6,327 nucleotides of DNA, taken from assembly GCA_000434475.1 (NCBI GenBank), contig FR879541.1:1-6327 (forward strand), in the 5' to 3' direction. Position 1 is the first letter of the stretch, and every line of letters begins with the position of its first letter. Position numbers and translations under genes: made by a program. This stretch comes from Dialister sp. CAG:486. Its GTDB lineage: Bacteria > Bacillota > Negativicutes > Veillonellales > Dialisteraceae. This document shows, in pieces, positions 1 through 5,359 of this stretch. Below the pieces are notes generated by a model. That model did no database searches, was not told the origin of the DNA, and saw only the letters and a program-made list of their open reading frames with translations.

Positions 1-31
1 ATCTGACAACGATTTAATCAGTGTTTCCTTA
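1..31. repeat. Left arm of 31-bp terminal inverted repeat (IS-end-like)
   Basis: The first 31 bases are the exact reverse complement of 6271-6301. The tip sequence GGAAACACTGATT points into the window, so the body of any element would lie to the left, outside it. Just inside the tip lies TTAA; the other arm is flanked by CTAA. Both fit the YTAR target preference known for IS5-group insertion sequences, which is why I suspect an IS end. No transposase is visible, so the family is inference. An alternative is that the arms are copies of a short palindromic repeat, or that this is an assembled contig that ends in a repeat. Confidence 0.7.
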
Positions 32-60
32 AGTCATCAGTCACTCAAGACTCCTAATCC
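31..60. repeat. Heptamer-type repeat fragment overlapping the cobB 3' end
   Basis: Reading the minus strand, GGATTAG, AGTGACT and GATGACT units lie between the cobB tail and the terminal repeat. Positions 43-60 match 6191-6208 near the other end of the window in the same orientation (16 of 18 bases). The cobB stop codon (54-56) lies within this fragment, so the insertion appears to have replaced or created the gene's end. Confidence 0.55.
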
Positions 61-794
61 CCATTTACGGCTCTTTCCAGTACCTTCCCCACGCTGTCAT
101 GGAAGACGAGGTCGGCGCGGGCGTCCTGCGCTATCGCGTCCTGATTGATGACGACGAGAGCATCGCCGCGGAAATAGGTGACGAAGCCTGCCGCCGGATA
201 AACGACGAGGCTCGTACCGCCGATGATGAGCATATCGGCCTTGGAGATCTCATCGATCGCCTCATCGATATCATTCGTATCGAGCGCTTCTTCATAGAGC
301 ACGACGTCCGGCTTGATCACGCCGCCGCAACTAGGACAGTGAGGCACGGGCGATGCCAGAGTAAGGAGGGTCTTCGCATCATATGTCGCAAAGCATTTCT
401 CACAGGTATTCGTCAGGATGGTGCCGTGGACCTCGATGACATTCCGGCTCCCCGCGCGCTGATGGAGACCATCGATGTTCTGCGTGACGACGGCAGAGAG
501 CCTGCCCTCTTGCTCGAGCTTTGCCAGTGCAAAGTGCGCGCGGTTCGGAGAGGCCTTTAGCATGGCTTCTGCGAACTGCTTATACATGGTGAAAAATTCC
601 ACGGGATGCTCCTCATAGAAATGGTGGGAAAGCATTTCCTCCGGCGTCCATGGGAGGCCCGTTTTCTGCCGGTAAAGGCCATTCGCTCCGCGAAAATCAG
701 GGATGTTCGACTCCGTGGAGACCCCTGCTCCGCCGAAAAAGACGATGCGGTGATGGGATGCGATCATAGCTCTCAGTTTCTCGATGTCGGTCAT
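54..794 (-). CDS. cobB: Sir2-family NAD-dependent protein deacylase (sirtuin)
   Basis: Cytoplasmic enzyme that removes acetyl or related acyl groups from protein lysines, consuming NAD+ and releasing nicotinamide and O-acyl-ADP-ribose. The 246 residues match the usual bacterial length. Visible motifs are the NAD-binding GAGVSTESNIPDFRG (residues 22-36), TQNIDGLH (104-111), catalytic His123 in EVHGT, a four-cysteine zinc site (C131/C134 and C153/C156), and GGTSLVVYPAA (192-202). The segment near residues 64-75 looks like the Thermotoga Sir2 type and lacks an obvious Tyr/Arg pair as used by desuccinylases, so a deacetylase is more likely (inference). The ATG has AAGGAG (803-808) with an 8-base spacer. 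The TAG stop falls inside a GGATTAG repeat unit. The gene is divergent from the HD gene, with repeat element 1 in its leader region. Confidence 0.95.
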   Translation of the reverse strand: MTDIEKLRAMIASHHRIVFFGGAGVSTESNIPDFRGANGLYRQKTGLPWTPEEMLSHHFYEEHPVEFFTMYKQFAEAMLKASPNRAHFALAKLEQEGRLSAVVTQNIDGLHQRAGSRNVIEVHGTILTNTCEKCFATYDAKTLLTLASPVPHCPSCGGVIKPDVVLYEEALDTNDIDEAIDEISKADMLIIGGTSLVVYPAAGFVTYFRGDALVVINQDAIAQDARADLVFHDSVGKVLERAVNGD

Positions 795-825
795 GATGAT
801 GGCTCCTTTCGTGGAATAGAATCAA

Positions 826-1008
826 AGTGACTAGGGACTGGTAACTAGGGACTGGTGACTGAAGTACCACTTTCGGGCATCGCCACTATTTATACTTCGC
901 AGCGCTTCCATACTTTTATTCGCCGCACCACCATTTCTCATTTCTCATTCAATCGATGCTTTCAAACTTAATCAAGGGTAGAGCCGCCCCAAGGGCTAAC
1001 CCTGAACC
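826..1008 (-). repeat. Modular intergenic repeat, element 1
   Basis: Read on the minus strand it runs: GGGTTCAGGGTTAG start (near 1008), a G/C-rich stretch, a GAATGAGAAATG segment, GGTGGTGCGGCG (921-932 region), a decayed version of the GCGGCGC hairpin, the alternative middle module containing AGTATAAATAG and GATGCCCGAAAGT (861-897), and a terminal heptamer array. On the plus strand that array is five uninterrupted heptamers at 826-860: AGTGACT, AGGGACT, GGTAACT, AGGGACT, GGTGACT. The middle module matches element 5; the GAATGAGAAATG and hairpin segments match element 2. It lies between the cobB ribosome binding site and its likely promoter. Confidence 0.85.
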
Positions 1009-1020
1009 CTTCTTTCTCTC

Positions 1021-1029
1021 ATTGTATCA
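1021..1029 (-). promoter_or_regulatory. Candidate extended -10 promoter for cobB
   Basis: The minus strand reads TGATACAAT, an extended -10 (TGN plus TACAAT), but no good -35 hexamer lies 17 bases upstream. If used, transcription would start near 1014 and cross the whole of repeat element 1, giving cobB an untranslated leader of about 220 bases. It lies in the only repeat-free stretch between the two divergent genes, which favours a promoter somewhere here. Confidence 0.35.
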
Positions 1030-1047
1030 CAATTTCTCCCTTTCTCA

Positions 1048-1076
1048 TTGACAATTCATTCCATATGTTCTACCAT
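1048..1076 (+). promoter_or_regulatory. Candidate sigma-70 promoter for the HD-domain gene
   Basis: A perfect -35 TTGACA (1048-1053) is followed after 17 bases by TACCAT (1071-1076), which matches the -10 consensus at four of six positions. A start near 1083 would give a leader of about 147 bases containing two hairpins (1117-1151) and four repeat heptamers before the ribosome binding site. The position within the repeat-free core between divergent genes supports it. Confidence 0.5.
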
Positions 1077-1108
1077 CGAGATATATTTTAAAAATGTTTT
1101 TGCTCGGC

Positions 1109-1154
1109 CAACCTCCGCCCCTTCGGGGCACCTCCCTCCAGAGGAAGGAGGGCG
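1109..1154. repeat. Double-hairpin intergenic repeat (UUCG-type plus CCTCC stem)
   Basis: Two adjacent hairpins are visible: GCCCC/GGGGC around TTC at 1117-1129, and CCTCCCTCC/GGAAGGAGG around AGA at 1131-1151 with eight of nine pairs. On the minus strand the order is GGAGGGAGGTG, a CGAAG-centred hairpin, then GGAGGTT. This style resembles intergenic repeats that I recall as common in gut Firmicutes genomes. There is no T-run, so it is not a typical terminator. If the 1048-1076 promoter is real, it lies in the leader of the HD gene. Confidence 0.5.
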
Positions 1155-1180
1155 TGTCTCGGGCTTCCTGCCTCATCCCC

Positions 1181-1208
1181 AGCTACCAGTCACAAGTCAC
1201 TAGTCCCT
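1181..1208 (-). repeat. Heptamer array fragment upstream of the HD gene
   Basis: Four consecutive heptamers on the plus strand (AGCTACC, AGTCACA, AGTCACT, AGTCCCT) are the complement of the AGGGACT/AGTGACT units seen in the larger elements. The array ends seven bases before the ribosome binding site of the HD-domain gene. No hairpin or middle module accompanies it, so it is a fragment or a solo array. Confidence 0.65.
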
Positions 1209-1229
1209 GATTAAAAAGGAGATCCTACT

Positions 1230-1793
1230 ATGTCCACACTTACCCTTGCGAAAGCCAAAGAGATCCTGAAGAAGCACACCACGGAAGACCATCTTTTCAC
1301 CCACGCTGCGGCTGTCAGCGTTGCCATGGGCGCGATGGCGAGCATCTTCGGCGGTGACAAAGATCACTGGGAAGCCATCGGCTATCTGCACGACGTCGAC
1401 TACGAAGCCTTCCCGCATGAGCACTGCCATCACGTCCGCGAATTTTTGGAACCGGAAGGAGTGGACGAAGAAGACATCAAGACCATCATCTCCCACGGCT
1501 GGGGTCTCTGCAGCCATGAAGTAGAGCCGACAACGGATATCGAGAAGAGTCTTTTCACGGTCGATGAGCTGACGGGTGTCGTCATGGCGTATGCACTCAT
1601 GCGTCCCGAAGGCATCAGCGGCATGGAGCTCAAAGGGCTCAAGAAGAAATTCAAGGACAAGAAATTTGCAGCTGGCTGCAACCGCGATGTGATCAAGCAG
1701 GGCTTTGCCATGCTCGGCATGGAAGCGGGCGAGGTCATGCAGGCCTGCATCGATGGCATGACCGCCCATAAGGATGAATTGGGGCTAAAGTAA
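1230..1793 (+). CDS. HD-superfamily (HDIG-type) hydrolase, predicted phosphohydrolase
   Basis: A 187-residue soluble protein of the HD metal-dependent phosphohydrolase superfamily. Likely metal ligands are His25 (FTHAAAV), the doublet His54-Asp55 (YLHDVDYE) and Asp112 (TVDELTG). His63-His68 and His89 (ISHGWG) are further conserved-looking histidines. The C-terminal half has an AYALMRP segment, a lysine-rich stretch at about 133-142 and a helical tail, as in the small stand-alone HD proteins annotated as predicted hydrolases. The substrate is unknown; nucleotides or other phosphoesters are typical for the superfamily. The ATG has AAGGAG (1216-1221) with an 8-base spacer. The only plus-strand gene, it is divergent from cobB and convergent with the malic enzyme, whose terminator it probably shares. 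Confidence 0.88.
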   Translation: MSTLTLAKAKEILKKHTTEDHLFTHAAAVSVAMGAMASIFGGDKDHWEAIGYLHDVDYEAFPHEHCHHVREFLEPEGVDEEDIKTIISHGWGLCSHEVEPTTDIEKSLFTVDELTGVVMAYALMRPEGISGMELKGLKKKFKDKKFAAGCNRDVIKQGFAMLGMEAGEVMQACIDGMTAHKDELGLK

Positions 1794-1797
1794 AATG

Positions 1798-2004
1798 GTT
1801 CGGGGCAGGGTTAGACCGTGGGCGTGCCGCCCCTTGATTACGATGGAAAGCCTCACTTGAATGAGAAATGCGAAATGGTGGTGCGGCGCATAAAATGATG
1901 GAAGCGCCGCGGAGGTTTGAAACTAGCGGTTTTCTCGTATCGCAAACCTAATCCCTAGCTACTAATCCCTAGCTACCAGTCACCAGTCACTAGTCACTAG
2001 TCAT
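1798..2004 (+). repeat. Modular intergenic repeat, element 2
   Basis: The best complete copy. Order on the plus strand: GGTTCGGGGCAGGGTTAG start; GCCGCCCCTTGATTA; GAATGAGAAATG segment (1857-1870); perfect hairpin GCGGCGC (1883-1889) / GCGCCGC (1904-1910) with a 14-base loop; middle module GAGGTTTGAAACTAGCG to CGTATCGCAAACC (1912-1948) with GGTTTG/CAAACC arms; then about eight heptamers (1949-2004; AATCCCT, AGCTACT, AGTCACT types). From 1877 to the end it matches element 4 in inverted orientation almost base for base. It begins four bases after the HD gene stop. Confidence 0.9.
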
Positions 2005-2011
2005 CCAAAAC

Positions 2012-2050
2012 AAAAAGCAGGAAATGAGAACATCTCATTTCCTGCTTTTT
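2012..2050. terminator. Strong bidirectional intrinsic terminator
   Basis: A perfect 18-bp stem (AAAAAGCAGGAAATGAGA at 2012-2029 with its complement at 2033-2050) closes a 3-base ACA loop. It has A-runs on the left and T-runs on the right, so an RNA from either strand ends in a hairpin plus U-tract. It lies between the convergent HD-domain gene and malic enzyme gene, 17 bases past the malic enzyme stop and about 220 bases past the HD gene stop. Confidence 0.95.
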
Positions 2051-2067
2051 TGATGCGCTACGCGCGA

Positions 2068-3282
2068 TTAGTCTCTGTATTTTTCCGGAAGTTCGGTAGC
2101 TCTTGCTACGCCGGAAGCGATGGCTGCTTTGGCAACGGCTTTCGCTACAGCGAATGGAACCTGCGGATCGAATACGTCGACGACGACATGATCCAGGTCG
2201 AGTTTGCCGCTATGGATAGCGAGGTCTGCGAGAGCATGAGCAGCAGCGAGTTTCATTTCCTCATTGATCTGGCGGGCACGTACATCGAGAGCGCCGCGGA
2301 AGAGGCCTGGGAATACGGAGGAGTTGTTGACCTGGTTCGGCATATCGCTTCTGCCGGAGCCATAGATGTAAACGCCTTTTTCTTTGGCTTCTTCGTACAT
2401 GATCTCCGGTACCGGGTTTGCCATAGCGAAGACGATGCTCTTGTCGTTCATGGTCTTGATGGCTTCTACGTTGAATACGCCCGGTGCAGAGCAGCCGATG
2501 AGGACATCAGCGCCTTTGACAGCGTCATCGAATGTGCCCTGTTTGTTTTCCGGATTGACTTTGGCGATGAGTTCCTGCTGTACGCGGTCTCTCTTGCCAT
2601 TGTCAAAGAGGATGCCTTTGGAGTTCAGGATGGTCATGTTTTCCGGTTTTACGCCGTCTTCGAGGAGCAGGCGGGCGATTGCGGTGCCGGCAGCACCAGC
2701 GCCATTCATGACGACCTTCACATCTTCGATCTTTTTGCCGACGACTTCGAGAGCGCCGAGGAGTGCTGCCAGAGCAGCGATCGCAGTGCCGTGCTGGTCA
2801 TCGTGGAAAACCGGGATGTTCATGATCTTTTTCAGTTCGTCTTCGATATCATAGCATTTCGGGGAAGAGATATCTTCGAGGTTGATGCCGGCGAAGTTCT
2901 TTTCCAGCAGTTTGACGGTGTGGATGAATTCCTGCGGATCCTTGGTGTCCAGAGTGATCGGGATCGCATCGATCTGTCCGAATCTCTTGTACAGTGCGGA
3001 TTTGCCTTCCATGACCGGCATAGCAGCAGCTGCGCCGATATCGCCCATGCCGAGGACACGGGTGCCATCGGAAATGACGGCTACGACATTGCCTCTCCAG
3101 GTCAGTTCCAAGGACAGGTCTTCATCGTCTTTGATCGCGAGGCACGGAGCGGATACACCCGGGGTGTATACGATCGCGAGGTCGTGATTGCATTCGACAG
3201 CAGCATTCAAGTCGGTCTTGATCATCTGATGTTTTTCTCTTCTGAGTGCGAGTGCTTCTTCTTTGAGTTTTGCAGTATCCAT
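2068..3282 (-). CDS. Malic enzyme (malate dehydrogenase, oxaloacetate-decarboxylating), short form
   Basis: Converts malate to pyruvate and CO2 with reduction of NAD(P)+ in the cytoplasm, linking C4 acids and pyruvate. The 404 residues match the short bacterial form without a phosphotransacetylase domain. Visible features: catalytic Tyr39 (VYTPGVS), general base Lys94 (MEGKSALYKR), metal ligands Glu136-Asp137 (NLEDISSPKC) and Asp161 or Asp162 (FHDDQHGTA), dinucleotide-binding GAGAAG (194-199), ANPVPEI (288-294), and GRSDMPNQVNN (310-320). The end of the second Rossmann strand reads ILNSKG, with Asn220 where NAD-dependent relatives often have Asp, so coenzyme preference is open. The ATG follows AGGAGG (3288-3293) by 5 bases, a near-ideal site. 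It lies 65 bp downstream of speD on the same strand without a terminator between, so co-transcription is possible. The 2012-2050 hairpin terminates it. Confidence 0.96.
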   Translation of the reverse strand: MDTAKLKEEALALRREKHQMIKTDLNAAVECNHDLAIVYTPGVSAPCLAIKDDEDLSLELTWRGNVVAVISDGTRVLGMGDIGAAAAMPVMEGKSALYKRFGQIDAIPITLDTKDPQEFIHTVKLLEKNFAGINLEDISSPKCYDIEDELKKIMNIPVFHDDQHGTAIAALAALLGALEVVGKKIEDVKVVMNGAGAAGTAIARLLLEDGVKPENMTILNSKGILFDNGKRDRVQQELIAKVNPENKQGTFDDAVKGADVLIGCSAPGVFNVEAIKTMNDKSIVFAMANPVPEIMYEEAKEKGVYIYGSGRSDMPNQVNNSSVFPGLFRGALDVRARQINEEMKLAAAHALADLAIHSGKLDLDHVVVDVFDPQVPFAVAKAVAKAAIASGVARATELPEKYRD

Positions 3283-3347
3283 TGTTTCCTCCTAAAAAAA
3301 GACTGATACTTTATGCGTCGGCGACTTCGAATGAAACCGCTTTATAT

Positions 3348-4115
3348 TTAATCTTTGATGGCAGGAAGATTTCTGCCATTGAAGATCTCATACATTTCCT
3401 GCTTCAGCAGGCGGCGGATGCGTTTCCCTTCCTTGCGATCCAGCTCTGCCTCTTTCATATCGAAGAGGTAGTTATCCAGATTGAAATCATGGATCAGCAT
3501 CTTCGTGTGGAAAATATTTTCCTGATATACATTGACGTCCACCATGTCGTACTTATAGCGCAGCTTCGGCGCCATGTAGTTCTGGATGGAATTGATACGG
3601 TGGTCGATGAAGATCTTCTTGCCCTGCACGTCACGCGTAAAGCCGCGCACGCGGTAGTCGGTGATGACGATATCTGCATCGAAGGACTGGAGAAGAAAAT
3701 TCAGCGCATTCAGGGGCGAGATCTTCCCGCAGGTCGATACATCGATGTCTGCACGGAAGGTACAGATGCCATCCTGCGGATGCATTTCCGGATACGTGTG
3801 AACAGTGATATGGCTCTTGTCCAGATGGCACACCACATCCTGCTTCTCGACTTCTTCCTCTGCGATCAGCATCGTGACGGATGCGCCCTGCGGGTCATAG
3901 TCCTGTGAAGCGATGTTCAGCACATGGGCTCCGATCATCTCGGCGACCTTCACGAGGATCTGGGTCAGGCGCTCGGCACTGTAGACCTCGTCAATGTAAG
4001 CGATGTATTTTTTTCTTTCTGTTTCTGTACTGGCATAGCAGATGTCGTACATGTTGAAGCTGAGTGTCTTGGTCAAATTGTTGAAACCCAGCAGCTTGAG
4101 CTTACCCCGTTTCAT
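3348..4115 (-). CDS. speD: S-adenosylmethionine decarboxylase proenzyme (class 1, Gram-negative type)
   Basis: Makes decarboxylated S-adenosylmethionine, the aminopropyl donor for spermidine synthesis. The proenzyme cleaves itself before a serine that becomes the pyruvoyl cofactor. Here that site is Lys100-Ser101 in [14 protein letters not shown], with Cys129 (VSTCG) downstream. The protein resembles Escherichia coli SpeD from the start ([12 protein letters not shown] versus KLKLHGFNNLTK) to the end ([10 protein letters not shown]), but lacks about 11 residues of the loop before the cleavage site. I chose ATG at 4115 because it aligns with the E. coli start and has GGGGGTGG 11 bases upstream. 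An in-frame GTG at 4130 would add five residues. No spermidine synthase gene is in the window. It has its own promoter at 4167-4175. Confidence 0.96.
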   Translation of the reverse strand: MKRGKLKLLGFNNLTKTLSFNMYDICYASTETERKKYIAYIDEVYSAERLTQILVKVAEMIGAHVLNIASQDYDPQGASVTMLIAEEEVEKQDVVCHLDKSHITVHTYPEMHPQDGICTFRADIDVSTCGKISPLNALNFLLQSFDADIVITDYRVRGFTRDVQGKKIFIDHRINSIQNYMAPKLRYKYDMVDVNVYQENIFHTKMLIHDFNLDNYLFDMKEAELDRKEGKRIRRLLKQEMYEIFNGRNLPAIKD

Positions 4116-4166
4116 GAAGTAAACTGCCACCCCCGTTCTTTTCCTCTATGGATTGGAACTTTTTCC

Positions 4167-4175
4167 ATTATAACA
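4167..4175 (-). promoter_or_regulatory. Extended -10 promoter of speD
   Basis: The minus strand reads TGTTATAAT: a perfect TATAAT (4167-4172) preceded by TGN, 52 bases before the chosen speD ATG. The -35 region 17 bases upstream is poor (TTTCAT), as is usual for extended -10 promoters. Transcription would start near 4160. Upstream at 4209-4245 lie two small palindromes, AGTATACT and ATACAT-T-ATGTAT, which could be regulatory sites, though nothing ties them to a known regulator. Confidence 0.6.
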
Positions 4176-4292
4176 TAGAGCCTTATTGAATGAAACTGCT
4201 TAAAATCGAGTATACTATTTCTGTATAGGTAGATACATTATGTATGAGTTTTGGGAAATAAAAGTCAATGGTTCGCATGGCAAGCACAGATG

Positions 4293-4350
4293 AGTAGCTA
4301 GGGATTAGTGGCTAGGGATTAGGTTTACGATACGAGTAAACCGCCAGTCC
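4293..4350 (-). repeat. Repeat element 3 (fragment), forming the thioesterase 3' end
   Basis: On the plus strand four heptamers (AGTAGCT, AGGGATT, AGTGGCT, AGGGATT; 4293-4320) are followed by AGG and TTTACGATACGAGTAAACC. This corresponds to the heptamer array and middle module of elements 2 and 4. GGTTTAC (4322-4328) and GTAAACC (4336-4342) form a perfect 7-bp stem. The hairpin and GGTTC modules are absent. The fragment lies inside the coding region of the thioesterase and supplies its final codons and TAA stop. Confidence 0.85.
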
Positions 4351-4802
4351 CTCGGGATTTCCGGGAAATGATCCACTACCATCATTGTCGCAAGGATATT
4401 GGCCATCAGGTGATCCTCTTCATCGAACATATCCGCCTCGATGACGATCGTAGTGCGGCCATTGTGCGTGATGCGGCTTGTGACGCGGATCGTCTCTCCC
4501 GGCTTTGCTGTACGGATGAAATTCATCGTCATAGCGACCGTCACGACAGAAGCACCGACGGTGGCCGAGGTGACGCCTGTGACCGAGTCGGCGAGCGCTA
4601 CCAGTACGCCCCCGTGCAGGCGTCCTCTGTGGTTGTTGTGCTTCAAAGGATCAGTCTTCAGGCTGACGGTCGCACTGCCGCAATGGATGTCCGTGATCTT
4701 TATATGGAAATAGTCACTCATGAAATGGTTTTTAGAATAAATATCTAAAATGTGTGCGCGGATCTCTTCCGCTGTCTGTAATACCGGTGCTTCTTCGCTC
4801 AT
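4305..4802 (-). CDS. PaaI-like hotdog-fold acyl-CoA thioesterase
   Basis: A 165-residue single hotdog-domain protein that probably hydrolyses an acyl-CoA (aromatic or short-chain) to free acid and CoA. The substrate cannot be told from sequence. The signature helix region is HRGRLHGGVLVALADSVTG (58-76), with HGG at 63-65 and likely catalytic Asp72. TVAMTMNFIRTAKPGE (88-103) and ILATMMVVDHFP (136-147) are typical central and final strands. The ATG has AGAGGG (4809-4814) with a 6-base spacer and a good promoter close upstream. The natural hotdog fold should end near MMVVDHF. The last 13-14 residues (about DWRFTRIVNLIPSH) and the stop are encoded by repeat element 3, so the tail is probably a late addition. 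It is separated from speD by about 190 bases including speD's own promoter. Confidence 0.92.
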   Translation of the reverse strand: MSEEAPVLQTAEEIRAHILDIYSKNHFMSDYFHIKITDIHCGSATVSLKTDPLKHNNHRGRLHGGVLVALADSVTGVTSATVGASVVTVAMTMNFIRTAKPGETIRVTSRITHNGRTTIVIEADMFDEEDHLMANILATMMVVDHFPEIPRDWRFTRIVNLIPSH

Positions 4803-4828
4803 AGCAAGCCCTCTTTCGTTTTTCTCCT

Positions 4829-4857
4829 ATCATACAGGGAATGGGGAAGGAAATCAA
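4829..4857 (-). promoter_or_regulatory. Sigma-70 promoter of the thioesterase gene
   Basis: On the minus strand TTGATT (4852-4857) is followed after exactly 17 bases by TATGAT (4829-4834); both hexamers are close to consensus. A start near 4822 gives a leader of about 20 bases with AGAGGG at 4809-4814. This is the best-formed promoter in the window. Confidence 0.7.
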
Positions 4858-5127
4858 ATGGGTTTTGGGGCAGGGCTCAGGGGAGGATCAGCCCGTGGAA
4901 CGGAGGGTTCATTATCCTGAGCACAGGGACAGGCACGTATTGTAATGCTTACAACCCAAGCCTTAGAATGCGTGGCGTGGATTTCTAAATAACAAGCAAT
5001 GAGCAAGAAACTGCTGGCCTCAGCTTTTCTAAATTTTAAACAATTCGGGAATCGGTTGGCACGGCCTGTCTCCATGGTGTACAATGGAGAAACCAATGGC
5101 AGGCGGAGTGTCGGTGCTACCCTTGCC
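4858..5127. other. Gene-free stretch with small palindromes
   Basis: No convincing coding region. An 80-codon minus-strand open frame (4854-5096) starts with TTG, lacks a ribosome binding site and has a proline- and cysteine-rich tail of no recognisable family. Visible structures are a perfect palindrome TTGTAA-TGC-TTACAA (4940-4954), operator-like in size, and a hairpin TCTCCAT/ATGGAGA (5069-5075 / 5084-5090) flanked by TTGG (5056-5059) and CCAA (5093-5096). These may be remains of a lost gene or of an untranslated RNA; I recognise neither. Confidence 0.4.
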
Positions 5128-5359
5128 GAATTTTGAAGTTTGAACGCAGGGATGAGTAGCCTCGAATGACTAGTGACTAGGGATTAGTAGCTAGGGATTA
5201 GGTTTGCGATACGAGAAAATCGCTAGTTTCAAACCTCCGCGGCGCTTTTGATTTTTATGCGCCGCACCACCCCCGCTGAACCCTTTGAACCTATAGAACC
5301 GGCTCCCCCTCTTTCGCAAACAATCAAAGGACGCCCCGAAGGGCGTGCCCTGAACCCTA
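5128..5359 (-). repeat. Modular intergenic repeat, element 4
   Basis: Read on the minus strand: TAGGGTTCAGGG at the rdgB stop; hairpin ACGCCC-TTCG-GGGCGT (5331-5346); decayed GGTTC units around 5272-5302; GGTGGTGCGGCGC with the perfect hairpin arms at 5259-5265 and 5239-5245; the GAGGTTTGAAACTAGCG middle module (about 5201-5236); and heptamers. On the plus strand the heptamers are AATGACT, AGTGACT, AGGGATT, AGTAGCT, AGGGATT (5165-5199). A further module TTCGAGGCT...TTCAAACTTCA (about 5135-5166) matches 6192-6237 near the right end. Confidence 0.88.
5331..5346 (-). terminator. Possible weak terminator of rdgB
   Basis: A 6-bp stem ACGCCC/GGGCGT closes a C(UUCG)G tetraloop when read on the minus strand, beginning 10 bases after the rdgB stop. 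The following sequence (CCTTTGATTGTTTG) is only moderately T-rich, so termination would be partial. It is also part of repeat element 4. Confidence 0.3.

Noticed and set aside
1200..1769. 189-codon minus-strand open frame opposite the HD gene
   Set aside because: The plus-strand frame has the HD metal-binding motifs and a good ribosome binding site; the reverse frame is a shadow.
2050..3306. 418-codon plus-strand open frame opposite the malic enzyme
   Set aside because: It is the antisense shadow of a gene with all malic enzyme motifs intact, and its start lies within the terminator region.
4854..5096. 80-codon minus-strand open frame
   Set aside because: TTG start, no ribosome binding site, no recognisable domain, and it overlaps the thioesterase -35 element.
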